Positions 35,950 through 50,199 of a DNA stretch of 64,000 nt are shown here, one piece after another (the first letter of the stretch is position 1; every line of letters starts with the position of its first letter). The stretch covers positions 9,937,501-10,001,500 of the forward strand of contig OU612070.1 in the NCBI GenBank assembly GCA_914767715.1, read 5' to 3'. Below the pieces are notes generated by a model. It saw nothing but the letters and a program-made list of their open reading frames with translations. It was not told the DNA's origin and made no database searches. The stretch comes from Membranipora membranacea (taxonomy: Eukaryota; Bryozoa; Gymnolaemata; Cheilostomatida; Membraniporidae). Position numbers and translations under genes: made by a program.

Positions 35950-38900
35950 AAAATTTTAATACTATTTTTACATTATGTAATTAACAGTCCATTAATTAAG
36001 ATGAAACATCACCGAGCCTTTGTACACATCAAAAGGTGTGATACATAACACTTGATACTGGCTAGGCTGATTCTTATCAGTATCAAGTTTTCTTTTGAGG
36101 GATCACTAACACCACTTCCTCTTAATATCGCTATGCCAACGAACCTACAAGGCCAAGCTTCCGTGAGTTCATAAGATCAAAGCTTGCTCTTTCACTAAAC
36201 GGGTTTTATGTCAGGTTTGCGCAGTCAGCAATGTGAGGCTTGTGGCGACAGCCAAATTCTTTATGGCTAGTTCCTCTGGTTTGATGACTGGCGGAAGAAT
36301 TCCAACAGAACAAACCGTTATACATCTTTGTCATATGTAAAGACGGATTATTGAAGATAACATTTTTTGGGGTAATATCTATGTTAATTTGACAGTTATG
36401 ACTGTGATCATGGATACAAAGGAAACATTGATGTAATTGAATAAAGAAGCAAGCATTAAGGCACCATGACCAGACTTGTAGTAATCATATCTATGGTGAC
36501 CGTCTGCTGAACATTTTTGGAACCTTGGCAATGATTCTGGGAGAAAAATCTTGCTAAAAATATCATTGCAGTCTAAAATATCTAAGATTGCTACGTCACG
36601 GTTTTGACATTCATATTGTATGAATATCAAAGACTGATTGACTTGGTTGTTCCAAGGAAAGCAGGGACTTTGGAACCTCAGCAATAATTCTGAGCGTAGT
36701 GCTAAAAAAAATTAGAGCAAAGGTATCAAAGCTGGCTCCACGATGTAGATTACCCACAGACTAATAAACTTTTTAAGTCTATGAGTTCACCTTAATTCTA
36801 CTAGATGACTTGTAAACTTATGTAAGCAATCATACTATGGTTAATTTGGCCAGACACTGTTTTCTCGCTTAACATTATATTGCACTGGGGAAGCAATCAG
36901 AAAATGATACACTTCACTACCATACAAATCTACAAGCCATTACACAGTGTTACATAACAATATAGTAGTGCAATGATATTTTTTCTTCTCAGAAACAGTG
37001 CTGAAAATAATGGATTGACGCAGTGATTGTGTATTTATGTACAAATAGTTTGGATGCTAAAGCTCTGCCTGGGTTGCTGGTAGAAGAACTCCATTCTCAA
37101 CCACAGCCCAATTGCTAATTGTGGTTGATAATGAAATGCCGCTACCAGCAACCTGGGCCAAGCTCGAGTACTTTCACCAGAACAAGATATTTATGTTCGG
37201 GCTCAAATGTTGGTACGAGATTTTACTGTTCTGTATTATACCTCCCCTATGACGGAATGACTTATTTACTATTGTCAGTTTTTTTCACTGATTTATGCAT
37301 ATTTCTGACAGGTGGCTCAAAGACAATAACATTAACACTTGAAATGAAAATCATCAGTAATGTTATGTTCCGGGAGGTTGAACAAATATATTGTTGACAG
37401 TATGGTAAGTGCACCTTCTGCACTCAGCTACCTTACAAGCATTAAACCACAAATTAATTACATGTATTTTACCACAGCTAACGTCCTCGGCGGATGGGTG
37501 ACTCATTCAGGTAATCATATGATTTGTGAGTAGGAGGCAACATTTTGCGCCAAGGCCAGAAAAAGTAATCGTGAGATAAAAATCAAAACTTGCTATTATA
37601 TTATGATGTCAGAGGCAATTGGCTATCAGAAGTGCGCTGTGTAGATTCAACGGCAAATCCATAAAAATGAAACGATAAAGGCTTCCATGTGGGTTTCCAA
37701 TTTGATCCGATCTTCTGCGTCTCCAGGTTCCAGGGTCGTTTTCTTTGATTGCGGCGGAAAACAATCATATTTTTCAATTTTTTATGTTTCTATATGGTTT
37801 ATATATAGATTGTTTTGTTTATTATATATACCCTGGCAAGTGAGCTAGGATAACACAGCCCAATGATGGGAATCTTGAAAATAATGCACCTTTAGGAGTG
37901 TTATGCCCTATTGCGGCAACAAGGTTGTAGGGGAAGGGGAACCTGGTACCTGCATTAGAAAACGGTAATTGACAGAGTTGGTTCTGACTTGTATGTTTTA
38001 TGATATATGGAATTAATTGGTTGTTGACGGGGTCTTTTGCTTCTCAAGGGGTGTTGATGGGCTCTTACTTTTTCTTAGGTAGCAAAGAAACTTCCGGCTT
38101 CAGTTATTAACGAAAGCTCATAAAATAATGTTTTATGATGTCAGTTTTAGTCAACTTTCACACCTGGTGAGTGGAGGAACATCCACAAGCTGGCTCATAC
38201 TTTTCCAGCTGTCCAGGAAATCGCCAGATATAAGATGCCAATTAATTTGAAAACAAATTGAAATTTTAATTACGGTTCACCCAGAGGAAGAGACAGTAGA
38301 TAATCTATAATATCTTGTCGTATTAATCATATACCTATGTATAAATCCTACACACTCTATTGTTACAACTGCCGAATTAATTGATTCGGAGACAGCAGCG
38401 GGTATTTCCCATCTAACCATCCATATACATCATGCCAATGTATTCCCAGTTTAAAAATCATAACTCAAATTTAAATTTCTGTGCACCAAATTGCCCGAAC
38501 AGTAATAATTCAGTTGCCCAATGATGCATTGACATATTTATGAATATTAACCTAAGCTATGGCTGAAATATGATAAAGCTAGTGGTGCGCTTTTCCTCCC
38601 TGACTGCGACACGCCAAAGACCGTACCATCCCATCTATCTAACTATATCAAACTTTGGTTGTACAACATTTTCCACTGACAAAACTAGTTGGCTTGTGAC
38701 AGATCAAAGGAATCATGATGATTGATTGCGGGTCTTAGAGAGGACTGTTGCCAAACTTGAATCATGCGCTACAATGATAAGTAATATTATATAGATCTGT
38801 AGTACGAGATATACACTGATATGTTCAACGCTTTGTTTAGGCAGTCATAAATTTTCAGAATGGCATTTCACTGACGTAATACATAGACAGATTGTCTACC

Positions 38901-41900
38901 AGAGCAATTCTTTAGAATTTTAATAATAAAGGAAGAAGGATTGGTTCCCATGGCCTCAGCTGATCAAGAGGATGAATAGCTATATAATGATGTACACATC
39001 ATCATATACAAATCCTTACTACAGATACAAATTGTCGTAATGGCGGATGTTTTATCAATAAACCTACTTGGAAACCTGGCTAATGCACATTTCTATAGCC
39101 ATGATAATGCACCTGCAAAGCGCCAGCCTTGGTTCTAGTGCAAAACGTCAAACATTTACATTTAGCAGTTACCAATTCCTTTATTGTCGGGGGGGGGGGG
39201 GCGTTGGGTGGGGGGCAAGATCTGGGGGGGAGGGCTCAGACTACTGTATTGATAATCAGTGTATTTCTTTTTTTCATACATTGAGCTCATAACAGGTTCA
39301 AAAGAGGGCGGAAATTCTGAGGAGAAGTATGTGATACAATGGCATGACGCCAGTCGGACACATTGCAACGTATCAAATATTTTTAGTCGGAAGGGTGTTT
39401 AGGATTGGACGGTAGAATGACCATCCCTGCCGCAAGGCGGGTTCACTTTCTACAATATCTACAATTTAATAAGTTTTAATGACATAATTAGTCTTTTTAG
39501 TATAATTATTCAGATTCAGAAACTTGAAACAGAGTTGTCTGCTCCTTCCAAACATAAGAATTTGTGACAATTTAAAAGAAAAACCCTGTCTGCCATTAAA
39601 AAAAACTATTGTCTTCTTGCATTCAAAAGAACCGTCTGTCCGTCTGGTAGTATAGTGCAATTTAATGGTAGGAAACAACATCCAGTTGACAGCGTGAAAG
39701 GCATAAAATACCCACATATTACCTCTTCACCTCACCTGGTACGCTACAAAAAGGTGAGTCGTGAAATCACACCATACATCCGTAATTAATATTCAAATTA
39801 ATGATGTTTCATTGCACAATAATTGCCAACAAATTTGATATCGTAAACCACCCTGACGGAAAACAAACTGGGATAGACATAGAATAAGGATGAAATGGTA
39901 TACCATGTAATTGAAAATTCAATGCGGAATTTATAACGCAACCCTGGCAAAGCTGAGTCATTTCAGTTTTTGGAACCAAATCAAGATTTAAATTTTATTT
40001 TTAAGCCCAGCAATAAATTTAAATAAACTAATTGTTTCCCTTTGATAAAATTCAACATAATCAAAATATAGAAAGAAAGAGAAATTCTATTTTAACATAA
40101 TTCTCAAGTGAAGTTACTACATAGATTTGCAGAAAGGCGTGGGATAAGAAGCATGGACACGGATGTCTGCAAACAGCATGCATATTATGTTATCGTGCCT
40201 ATGTTATTGTCATTTATTGTCAAAAACATTGCTTCCCTGGACAGACATCTATCTTAGCAACTCGGACCAAATATTTATTCTTCTTTTGATCTCAAAAACT
40301 CTGATTTGGGAAGGGGCAAAATACAATATAAAGGGCCTTATGTGTTATGCCTTATAAAAAACGCTACTGGCAACACTTTTGATAAAACCAATCAATTGCC
40401 TAAATGTTGCCTCTGACATATTTTGTCACAGAAGTAATATTGAGAACCAATTAAACCAGGGAAAGAGATACACAACTATGTCAATTAACTTCGTCCACAG
40501 ACCGATCCAAAAGATTTAAAGTAAAACTTAATTATTTTTCAGCCACCAATTCACACCCTTTTAATCCTCAGAATTTAGCCAGAAGAACATAACTTTAATA
40601 CGTATTTAGTTTCAACAATTTAGTTGCAACGATTCAGTTATATTACATTTCTGAGGTTTTGAAAACTTTTACCCAGAATCTAACGTCTACACCGGACCAC
40701 AGATTGATTTGATACAGACACAGATAGCAATTTACTTTAATTTACAGATCTTTCCAAATATTTAGCGGTAATGATTCAGGAAAATTTCATTTAGGCCTAT
40801 GAGTTGTTACAACTTTTACCTAGAATCTAAAATCTACGCTGGACCAAAGAATGCGTCAAATACAGACAAGATAACACGATATTATTTGGCAATCATGAAG
40901 ACAAATCAGTTCAAGGTAGAAAAAAAAGTCATGTGAGCTTTTGAAATATTTTATTTTTGTAAATAGTTGTTCTGTAGATACATGTATCTCTGCCAAGGAA
41001 ATGGTTACGGGGTCCTAGGAAGTGTTATAAGAGGGCCAAAGACGAGATGAAGGGGTCTAAGGAAGTGGGGGAAGGGGTCTAACATAGTGGAGATGGGGCC
41101 CAAGGTAGTGGTTAAGAGGGCAAAGGTAATGGGAGTAGCTTAGAAGGGCAATCACGGCTGAACTGGAGTTGCCAAGTGTTGGACAACGGACATGTCTGCA
41201 TATGGACTAAGTTCTCCGGCTGATTGACAGAGACGCCGTGGCGCTGCGCCAGCCTGTTTGATCATCGTGACACAAGCAATTTTCCATATTATCAAAATAC
41301 CTGCACAAAAGAATTTCACAGCATTATAGCAACCAAATGAGGTGTGACTGCTTCAAAAAACTTAAATCAATAGCAATCAAAGATATCACTGCTTTCATGC
41401 CCCGGATTAAAATCTGTACGAAAGATATCACACCTTTGTGAAGATAACCGAGATCAAAACTTCCTACAGTATGCATCAAATCGTTGCCAACCATAAAAAA
41501 AGATCTCTCCGGTCTCTGCCATAACAGTTTTAGAGCCAATGAAAGGCTTTATGGTATTGTTCTGAGGTTTGGCAGGTGGTGGCGGATGTTGTAGGATTTC
41601 TCATGATATTAGTATGTATCTGTTTGAGGATATGAGTTAATTGGTTAGATATCAATTTACCAGTTGTACCCAAATTTAAATATAGATAGTCACAATACTG
41701 CTGTTCTGCCCCGAAGTTTCCACTTTTTCAGATACTTTGGAGGCAGAATTTGAGATGCGTAGGGGTTTTCTGCCTAAATTGAATATTCCATTTGATGATG
41801 TACACTATATCATCGGAAACCTTTCTCTATTAGTTCAGACAAACTCATAAATCACCAAATTATAAACAAACCGCAAATATCACATAATGGTGTGGATATC

Positions 41901-44900
41901 CACACGATATGGAGAGGTTGCGGCTTGTCCCGACCAGAATTTTCACACGGGTGTATTATCCGTAAAATACCAGGTAATCAAATTGAAAATGGTTTTCAAC
42001 CTTTTATTAAATAATTGCTGACAATTAGACGCCACAACGCTGATTAATGTCCCAATGTAATTGATTGATGATTGATCAATTAATGCAACATCGGTAACTA
42101 CGAAAACCCTTGGCAAGGGATTTCCCACTACCTGCTACAAACACACAACTGAACACATTTGCCCAGGTGACTTCAAACAAAACGTAAAATACTCAATTAG
42201 CAGGTCAGCCCTCAGTTAATCTGTTGACAAAAGGCATAAATATTCTGATAATTTCACTTGCGTAAAGAAGTTAACTTCATTTTCTCAATCTCGATATACC
42301 CACCAAATATTAGGGTGTTCAATAGTTAAATCAACCTGGCGCCATACTGTCCCATTACAGTTACTAGAAATAGCCGGAATAGGCAATTTAATTTCAGTAC
42401 ATTATGTCAAATTGAATCAAAAATTCATTCCTGAATAAGTTAGACATCCCTGATTTACCTTTGAGTAAGTTTAGAAAGACATACAAAAGCTGATATAACC
42501 CACTAAAGAATAAGGTGAACTTCATCTTTTCTTAATCTTGACTGATGTTCACCAGTTGCCATGGTGACTATTGTTTTAATTCTCTTTTTAATTGATTGCA
42601 AATTGATAATTAACTGCTCCATCTTTCATAACTCAAGAGATATGACAGGTGAAATAAACTTGTCTCAATTTCCATATTTTTGGGTGCTGAACTGCAGATG
42701 ACATAAGACTTGTAAAAAATAAAACTTTTGAGTTCATGTACACACTATCTTGTGACGCATTGTCAAGCATCATGAAAATATTTCAAATGAATTCGCCCAC
42801 AGCCTGGTGGTTTGTACGCAGTTGGCACAGGTGGTACCAGGAAAGAAGCCACTGTTTGTATCCACTTAGCTTTAACAAATATATGAAGTCATATGTGCTC
42901 ACTGGTAGAAGTAATTCATACACGGATGAAGAGTATTGTACATACCCTAAAGAGGTAAAGTATTTGCGGAAGGAAATGTTTGCTTATTGCCACACATTTA
43001 AAATTGGTGAAATTCATTGATAGCTAAATTTTGCTCACCCTCCTTGTTATCTTACACCACGTGAGCTAGCACCAATTATTGCTAGCTATACAGCTATACA
43101 GCTATAGCTATACAAAACTCCAGTTAATAATGTACGCCTCTAGGGAATGTCTGGTTATAGACTGATTTCATTGATTAAACCTGAAGATGTAAAGAAAAGC
43201 CTAAGATCGTTGTGAAATTCCATAAACGTCTTCATGTTTGTTGCTTGGTGGGAGAGAACTTAGGGTTGATGGGATAATTTTTCTAGCTTGAAATTGAGAG
43301 TTATGTGGGTGAAAACAAACTATAAATCAAAGCCTATTCATTTTTTCTCTTTTCGAAAAAATAACTGCCCCAGCAACTGAACTAAGGGTCAGCTAAAAAG
43401 ACGAATCGCGATTGGCTATACCTGCTGCTGTATAGGGTACAAACAATATGAAAAAGATGAAAACTCAGTGCGATATAAATCGTGCCTTGATGCCAAAGAC
43501 AGGGGCAATTAGGCATCAATCCGATCTATTTCAACTTCCAAACTTGGCAGAGAGCACTGATACGGCCAGATAAGCGTAACATTTTTAATCGCTCTCCTCT
43601 TGATCTTATCTGACTTTAATGCTTCACGAAATCCGCTAAATGCTATCAAAAAGCCATATGTCCAGAAAATTTTCCCTCACCAATTTCAACCTGATTAACA
43701 TAAAAAATTATACAATGTCCATTTTAGAGGAATACTAAATCAATCTCTCGCTCTCTGTTCTCACATGTGCATAAAATCTCAAACCCACAGCATTTACACG
43801 GATGTATATTCTGTGCGGTGACCGACAGTGATTTGAAGGTTACAAACTGCAAACATGAGAGTGGAGGGAGGGGGTTGGGGTGGTTAGAAGCGTAGGTGTC
43901 TGAAATAGGGACTGTATGTAGGCTGACATGACATCATGAGCATGAGCTTGGAAGATCGGGTGTAACCCCGCTTGGTAAATCTCAGGTGGAGCCTCAACGC
44001 AGACCAAGCTCTAAAACTGCTTCTAGTTCTCAGACTTGGGTGAAACGTATCTAACATGGGTAGTCGTTATAAAACTAGACCAACATTGACATCATTGCAC
44101 ATGTTGCATGACAGCTGTTTTCGCAGCAGCATAAAAATTGGTTTGGGTGTTTCTTTTTTCTGGTGTATGCCAAACTTCTTGCTTAATTTAAATTGAAATG
44201 TCATAAAGACAAAGAGTAAACACCCTCCTTTTCTTTCTCGGTCAATCATACCAAACTGGACGTTTGTCTAGCAACTAAAGCTAATTTCGGAAGGGACATC
44301 CTGGATTGTTTTCTTACCAGACAATGAAGGTGGTGGGTGTGAAATTTAAATAAAATGAATACCAGGTATCCATTTTCTCAGTCTTTTAATCGGTCGGTCA
44401 CAGATATATGCCGGAGTATTTACTGAGATGAAACTTTATGTTATCAATAAATTCACAATAAACTGCTCTTTGGTCGCAATAAAAGTTTGTTTTATTTCAG
44501 TTGGATGGGGTAATATAGAGGGAGATAATTAATCTACGAAACTACCCAGCACACATCTGAAGATAAATGGGATCAAATCACGCAATTCTAATAAACTCTT
44601 AGCTGTATGGAATGGTAAGCGTAGCCTGATGAGGTAAAGGCGAAAGTCTTTTGAATAGCCATGTTTTACAGCAGATTATGATCTTAATGTCTAATCAGTC
44701 AGATTATCACCCATTCTGACTGACACAGAATTCGACGAAGACAACTGGGGAATAACCAGCCAGCATATTTGAGCACAGATTAGTACATCAGAATGTATCG
44801 GACTCATCAAAGTCAACAGATGGTGGCTCTAATGGTCAGATCACGCAGATTATACGGAAATCGAGATATCGCGTGATACAGCTTCAAATCAAAGGCAAAA

Positions 44901-44930
44901 ATGATGACCAAAATGTCCGTACTGTCGCAA
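35950..44930. other. Intergenic DNA between mucin and NK2.2 genes
   Basis: About 9 kb of AT-rich DNA with no exon I can support. It contains a G homopolymer near 39188, a degenerate GGGGTCTAAGGAAGTGG repeat at 41005-41120, and a reverse copy of the dispersed GCTAGC repeat at 43019-43090. Open frames up to ~100 codons (for example 36.4-36.7 kb minus, 42.7-43.0 kb plus) resemble no known protein and fit chance. Confidence 0.4.
41005..41120. repeat. Degenerate G-rich minisatellite
   Basis: Variants of GAAGGGGTCTAAGGAAGTGG repeat about five times with unit lengths of roughly 20-30 bases. No coding frame is implied. Confidence 0.5.
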
Positions 44931-45299
44931 CCACAATATGATATTACAGTGTATATGGCTTTATGGGTACAACCACCCTCACTGGTCTTATGCAGACCAT
45001 CACTCATTATGTTTATCGTACTTCCTATTTTTGGAGTTGCATTCCCTCCTTAAAAACATAGTTCGTCTAAATGGATATGGAAATGTACTGTCCCAAGTTA
45101 GCCGATTTTTTTTACTAGACCAGGTACAGTGGATTAGGGAGCACAGTTATGTTACTCCCTACATCTGCACTGCCAATGGATCTGGGAAGTGCTACAAGAT
45201 CTCAGTTTGTCGGAGGATCTGAAAGGCATGACACATATTGTTGGTATTTCACATACTGACAACCCTTCATTTAAAATGTCATGGCCAAAAGATGTTGTA

Positions 45300-45790
45300 A
45301 CAGAGCTGAATTTTTTCAACTCATACTACAGTTGAAATCGATAGTATGTGTGGTAGTAACTTCATTGCAACAGTGTGTCATCAGTTGGTTTCAACACTGA
45401 ATTTCCTCAGAGATGTTGAGATGGTTCCAGGTTGAAGTCTGAGATGGGAAAAGTTGTAAGGAATATTGCCTGCACTCTCAATCTAACATTGAGAGTCGAA
45501 TTAGTACCTATGTGAAGAATAACTGGGATGAAAATGCCGTGTCCAACTTGGATCTGACACCGTATTTCCGATTGGGTGACCAGGATAAGTCTGCTGTGGG
45601 TTTCCTGATCCTAGTTTCTGTTGACACTTGAACTGGTGATCCAGTCAATAGCAGGTGTTGTGTAACATATCTAGGGGGAGACTGGCAATGGCAAGGCCAT
45701 GTTTAAATTGAGAAGCAAAACAATTTCCAGTAGACTCCCGAGGTTGTGTTTTGCAACACTGTGGACAGGTGATTTGGCAAAGGCTCAGTT
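45300..45790 (+). pseudogene. Decayed coding-like stretch, family unknown
   Basis: Three open pieces read like real protein but are broken by stops and a frame change. One near 45308-45432 includes EIDSMCGSNFIATVCHQLV. The second, 45443-45628, has 62 codons including SRISTYVKNNWDENAVSNLD and LTPYFRLGDQDKSAVGF. The third continues after TGA 45629-45631 with TGDPVNSRCC and GGDWQWQGHV. Later stops interrupt similar sequence to about 45780. No splice sites would rescue the frame. I do not recognise the family. A dead gene or an old retroelement remnant are both possible. Confidence 0.35.
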
Positions 45791-45968
45791 GTTTTGTAAC
45801 AATTAACCAGGTAAACTCTATAAATCACCAAATCAATTTATTTTATTGTCTGCGAATTAATTCCACGATTTAAATTCTGGTTCTTCCTCAGTATTATTTT
45901 CACACAGGCTGAATTGAACAAAGTTACAAGGCAAGGGGAGGAATTGGCAAGTAAGGTCAAATGAAACT

Positions 45969-45974
45969 TTTATT
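45969..45974 (-). promoter_or_regulatory. Candidate poly(A) signal of the NK2.2 gene
   Basis: TTTATT on the plus strand reads AATAAA on the gene strand, about 530 bases after the stop codon at 46505-46507. Another lies at 45842-45847. Confidence 0.35.
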
Positions 45975-46504
45975 TACAACTTTTTTTAATTTGAATATAG
46001 CATGAATAAATTTTTACAAGAAATTATTTATGTTACTATAACTGCCCTTAGTATTCTATACTAGGTAGGTAAGGCATATTTCTATTATAAGGGAGATTCG
46101 AACAAAAGCAGTAAGTAGTGGAAAAAAAACAACTGCGGAATGTGTCACAAAACATGATGTTATTTAAATAGCAGCATTTTTCGCTTGAGAGAAGAAATTA
46201 TGAGATGCAGAAGGGGACATAACTCAGAGAACAATATTACAACGCGTTACTATGAGACGGTAACAGACTATATTATTTAAAGCTTCCGTTACACACAGAA
46301 AAATATAATACAAGACTTTCTAATATTCACTTCAAAGTGGAGATAATGTGATTCAGCTAATACCATGATATAAAAAGAAATGACTAAACTCTTTGAATGA
46401 TTGCGACTAGAGAGGCTTTCTACAACTTGTTGGTTTAGGAGAGACTGGTCCCCGTTTAAAACTCTACCAGAGGGAGATTATCACACCACACATGATATGA
46501 TAGT

Positions 46505-49500
46505 TTACCACGGCCATCTGCAGTTCTGCTGTACCAACTGAGGATTGTACGAGGAGAAGCCGGCCATGTGACCGCCTGTGTGCATTGAGCTCTGCATGCC
46601 AGGGGACATGGCAGATGAGAGGTTAGTGTTATTGAGATATGAGTCATGTACTGCTGCCTGTACTGCTGCAGCGCTGTCTGCCTGAGCAACAGCATACTGA
46701 TTGTATTGAGGGTACTGAGTGGTGCCATATCCGGCATGAACTGCTGCAGCATTCATCAGGCTGTTGTGCACACTGTGAGCTGCGGTACTGGTGAAGGCTG
46801 TGGGGTGATGTCCGATGGTTGAGCTGTAGTCTGGTGAATGGTGGTAGAGAGATGAAGGACTAGGACATCTCTTACCATCTCTGACTAACACTGGTACAGG
46901 AACACGGCGAGGAGCTGTCAGAGAGGACATCTCAAATGCTTTGCTGTCAGATCTGGACTTCTTCATTTTGTATCGGTGGTTCTGGAACCAGATTTTAACC
47001 TGTCAAATAAGAAAAAATGTTGTTAAAGAAACAGCAGAATAGATATAGTGCATGTTGATCACAAGGCGGTATCATTCCCAGTACTTTTAGGTGGAAACAG
47101 GTCAAGTAAGACATTGTAATTAAAAGTTACAATATTTTGCCTGCTGTTGGTGATAGTGGCAAAGAAAGCACTCATTTACTCCCTATGACCGAAACCTAAA
47201 CACTGCTCATTCTTTGGCTGACAGGCCTATAATTTACTGAGGCATAATTATGAATTATGAATCCCTCTTTCCTTCAATTTGGTTTGATATTGTGGATATG
47301 TATGTAACTTTGGGAAATGGTAATTAATGGTAGGAGAGGCTGGCGTCGCATTGCTGGCAATAATTGTGGACCATGCCAAAACCAGAAAAACCTTATAAGA
47401 TGAGTGAATCAATATGTTGACTCAGCACACAGTCATTTCATCCCATTTTAAAATTCGTCGAATATTTGATAAAAAATTTGAAGGTTCAATAATCATCAGT
47501 AATTGATCTACCATAAATCATTTGCGTGCAGAAATTTACACTGGGAACCTAGCAGAAAACTGTCGCCAACTTAGGATTTAAAAGAATTAGTAGACATTTG
47601 CCAAAATATGGAAGAGCGGGCGGTGGAAGATTGTTAATATATGCATACTGATAAACGGTTACAATGCCGATCAAAGGAATCGTTTCACTGCACTAGCATA
47701 TGAATCAAAAATTGCCTCATGTATATGGCAATATATTGTTTGAATAGGGCGATAAGAAGGCTGTAAAATTGTGTACACACGTAAATATTTTTGTTTTTCC
47801 TCTTTCAAGCTCACCGAATTGGGATAGTTAATGAGTACATGTCTCTTGAGGGAGCGCGAGCCTAACTAGCAGACACAAGGTGAGGTGAAGGGACCCCTGG
47901 GCAGTAAAGGTGCAGAGGGGTGGAATGCTACTAGGGGTGTATAAAATACTAACCTGTGTGGGGGTAAGTCTGATTATCCCAGCTAGGTGTTCTCTTTCAG
48001 GAGCGGAGAGGTATTTCTGTTGTCTGAATCTTCGTTCCAACTCGTAAGTTTGAGCCTTTGAGAAGAGAACCTGGTCAAAAATAGGACAAGGAATTAACAT
48101 ACAAAACCAATTAATCACATCTACAAAAGTCAGGCTACTCAAAGAATCAATCAGCAACAAAAGATGAACATAATAAGATAAATTAATTGTCTTGATTAAT
48201 TTGTTAAGTTTATTCATTTCTTTAATAAAATCTAGTTATTTTCACACAAATCAAACAATTATTATACAACCCTATGTGCAAGCAGCAGGTGGTAATTATT
48301 ATCCTACCGATGCTGAAATCATCAAAATGTTAATGATTTTCGATGCATTATGAAGGCCATTGGGTGACAAAAACCATCCCGTTATCTATTGACTTTATAT
48401 CCGGTTTTGCAAAGCTATGATGATATTAAATAGTGCCAATTTTAGGAAGGCTTGTTTGTTTGGTAGACCTGATATTTAAATTTTGATACAAACATGAGCA
48501 GTTGACACAGGGAGGAATTATTTTTTTACATCCAGTACATAATATAATCGTCAAAACATTCCAAGCCATATCAATTAATGATGCATGCTCATTTTGGCAA
48601 AACAACCCAATTCAGTGAGTTATTGGCATTGCTATGATGATGAATTTCCCTGTATTCAGACAGTAGTCCCCGTAATAACAATAATCTATTGAAACTTACC
48701 CTTCGTTTTCTCTTTTTGCCACTGCCTTCTTTCTTATCTCCTTCATCAAGAGAGCTCTTATCAGTGACGCCATCTGAGGCAGCATCGTCATCATCAGCTA
48801 GAGGTGAGCCTGGCATGCTTCCGTCATCATGATTAGAAAGATCATCCTGCGTCAGCGCTACCTGTGACTTCTCAGTGCTTGATTCATCGATTGCTGCAGC
48901 GTTAGCTGACTGCAACATATCTGTCAATAGAAAGACTAATGTTAGATACAGAGCATCACTCAAACATTTATCAAGGGATTCGAGGGATTAAAACATTTTA
49001 GCATCAGATTGACATCGTAACTGCTGTATTGCGCCAGATTAAAACAAGGATCTCTGTTTAGATTGATGTAACTGTGTTATTAGAGATGAATATCTATCTT
49101 CCATTTTCAGTGACCAGGGTTTAGTAAGGTACTACATGGTACCTGGATTAACATAACCATTGTGATTTACCTTTGGTTACTATTTAACAAATTAATATTC
49201 AATATTATTCAATCAATTATCACAAGTATGTAACATTACGATTACTCTTCCTCAAAAACTGAGCTCTTCAAGCTCATCCTGTCTAAATAAGTGAATTCAA
49301 AGATCAAATTGTTCTGGCTGAGATTGAGATGGCCTGGGCCAAGAAACAGCTATAATGTATCACTCTTGTCACATAAACCTACATAAAAACAAAAGAATTT
49401 AATATTTGACGGTTCTGGTATAGGTATTTTGACACCCTTGTCCCTTTGATGTGTGAATTTCGGCATCTCATTAAAACCTAGAGATCGGATGTAGAGCCCA

Positions 49501-50199
49501 ATAACACACAGTCTATTGATCAAAGTATGCAGACTAGACCCAATGGTTATCAGCTATCAAAAACTGTAAACCACCCCATACCAAGTGACTGGTATGTTTT
49601 TGATGTTCTGTGTATTACTTTGCCCGGATTTTTGTGGATTTATTTGTGCTGTATGTGCGAAAATGGATCTTGTGGAACCAAATAGCCCTTCTTGGCTTCT
49701 GTGGTTTTAACTTGTCCTGACTTAGCCCAAAAACAACGGTTAGCCAAAAAAGTCAAAAGGTGAAATAATTCACTTTTAATACAGATAAAACTTGTTTGTG
49801 GTGCATGATTCATATCAATTAAGGTATGAACAAATAATAATAACTCAAATACACTTTGTCCGTTCCAAAAACGGTTATTAATTGTTAAAGTCCTAGGCAT
49901 ACGCCGTTAAGGTACTTCCTTCACAATAAATTACCTAAGTTGACCTGCAATTAAGGATGAACTAAGGTTGTTACACCCTTAGACCCCAAAACAACTTGTG
50001 CGATGAATGAATTACACAACAATTTCGGATCTTTCACAACTTTAGCTAATCAACTAAATTTACAAATTTACTAAATTAAATACAGATTTTTTAAAAACTT
50101 TCTTTTAAATTTCAAGGTTTTTAACTTACATTGGTCGTTCCACTGAACTGCTGGTAGATAATGCATGGCGCTCTGTGTGATTGTATGTGGATTCAACAT
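46505..50199 (-). CDS. Nkx2.2: NK2.2-class homeobox protein, proximal-promoter form, 300 aa
   Basis: Exons in gene order: 50199-50130, 48920-48700, 48070-47954, 46999-46505; all GT-AG with agreeing phases, 903 nt with TAA. The first exon starts [20 protein letters not shown] after an in-frame stop. An acidic Asp/Ser-rich stretch (residues ~30-85) leads to KKRKRR and the homeodomain (about 93-152). The homeodomain has [38 protein letters not shown], Gln50 and the NK2-type Tyr54. The NK2-specific domain [17 protein letters not shown] follows at 165-181, then an Ala/Tyr/Ser-rich C-terminus ending in RWPW. The homeodomain differs from vertebrate Nkx2.2 at only a few positions, so it belongs to that class rather than to Nkx2.1. 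Members are DNA-binding transcription factors that pattern ventral neural tissue and gut/endocrine cells. Confidence 0.92.

Noticed and set aside
42736-43020. 94-codon plus-strand open frame rich in Tyr/Trp
   Set aside because: No similarity, no supporting splice sites, next to a dispersed repeat; within the length expected by chance.
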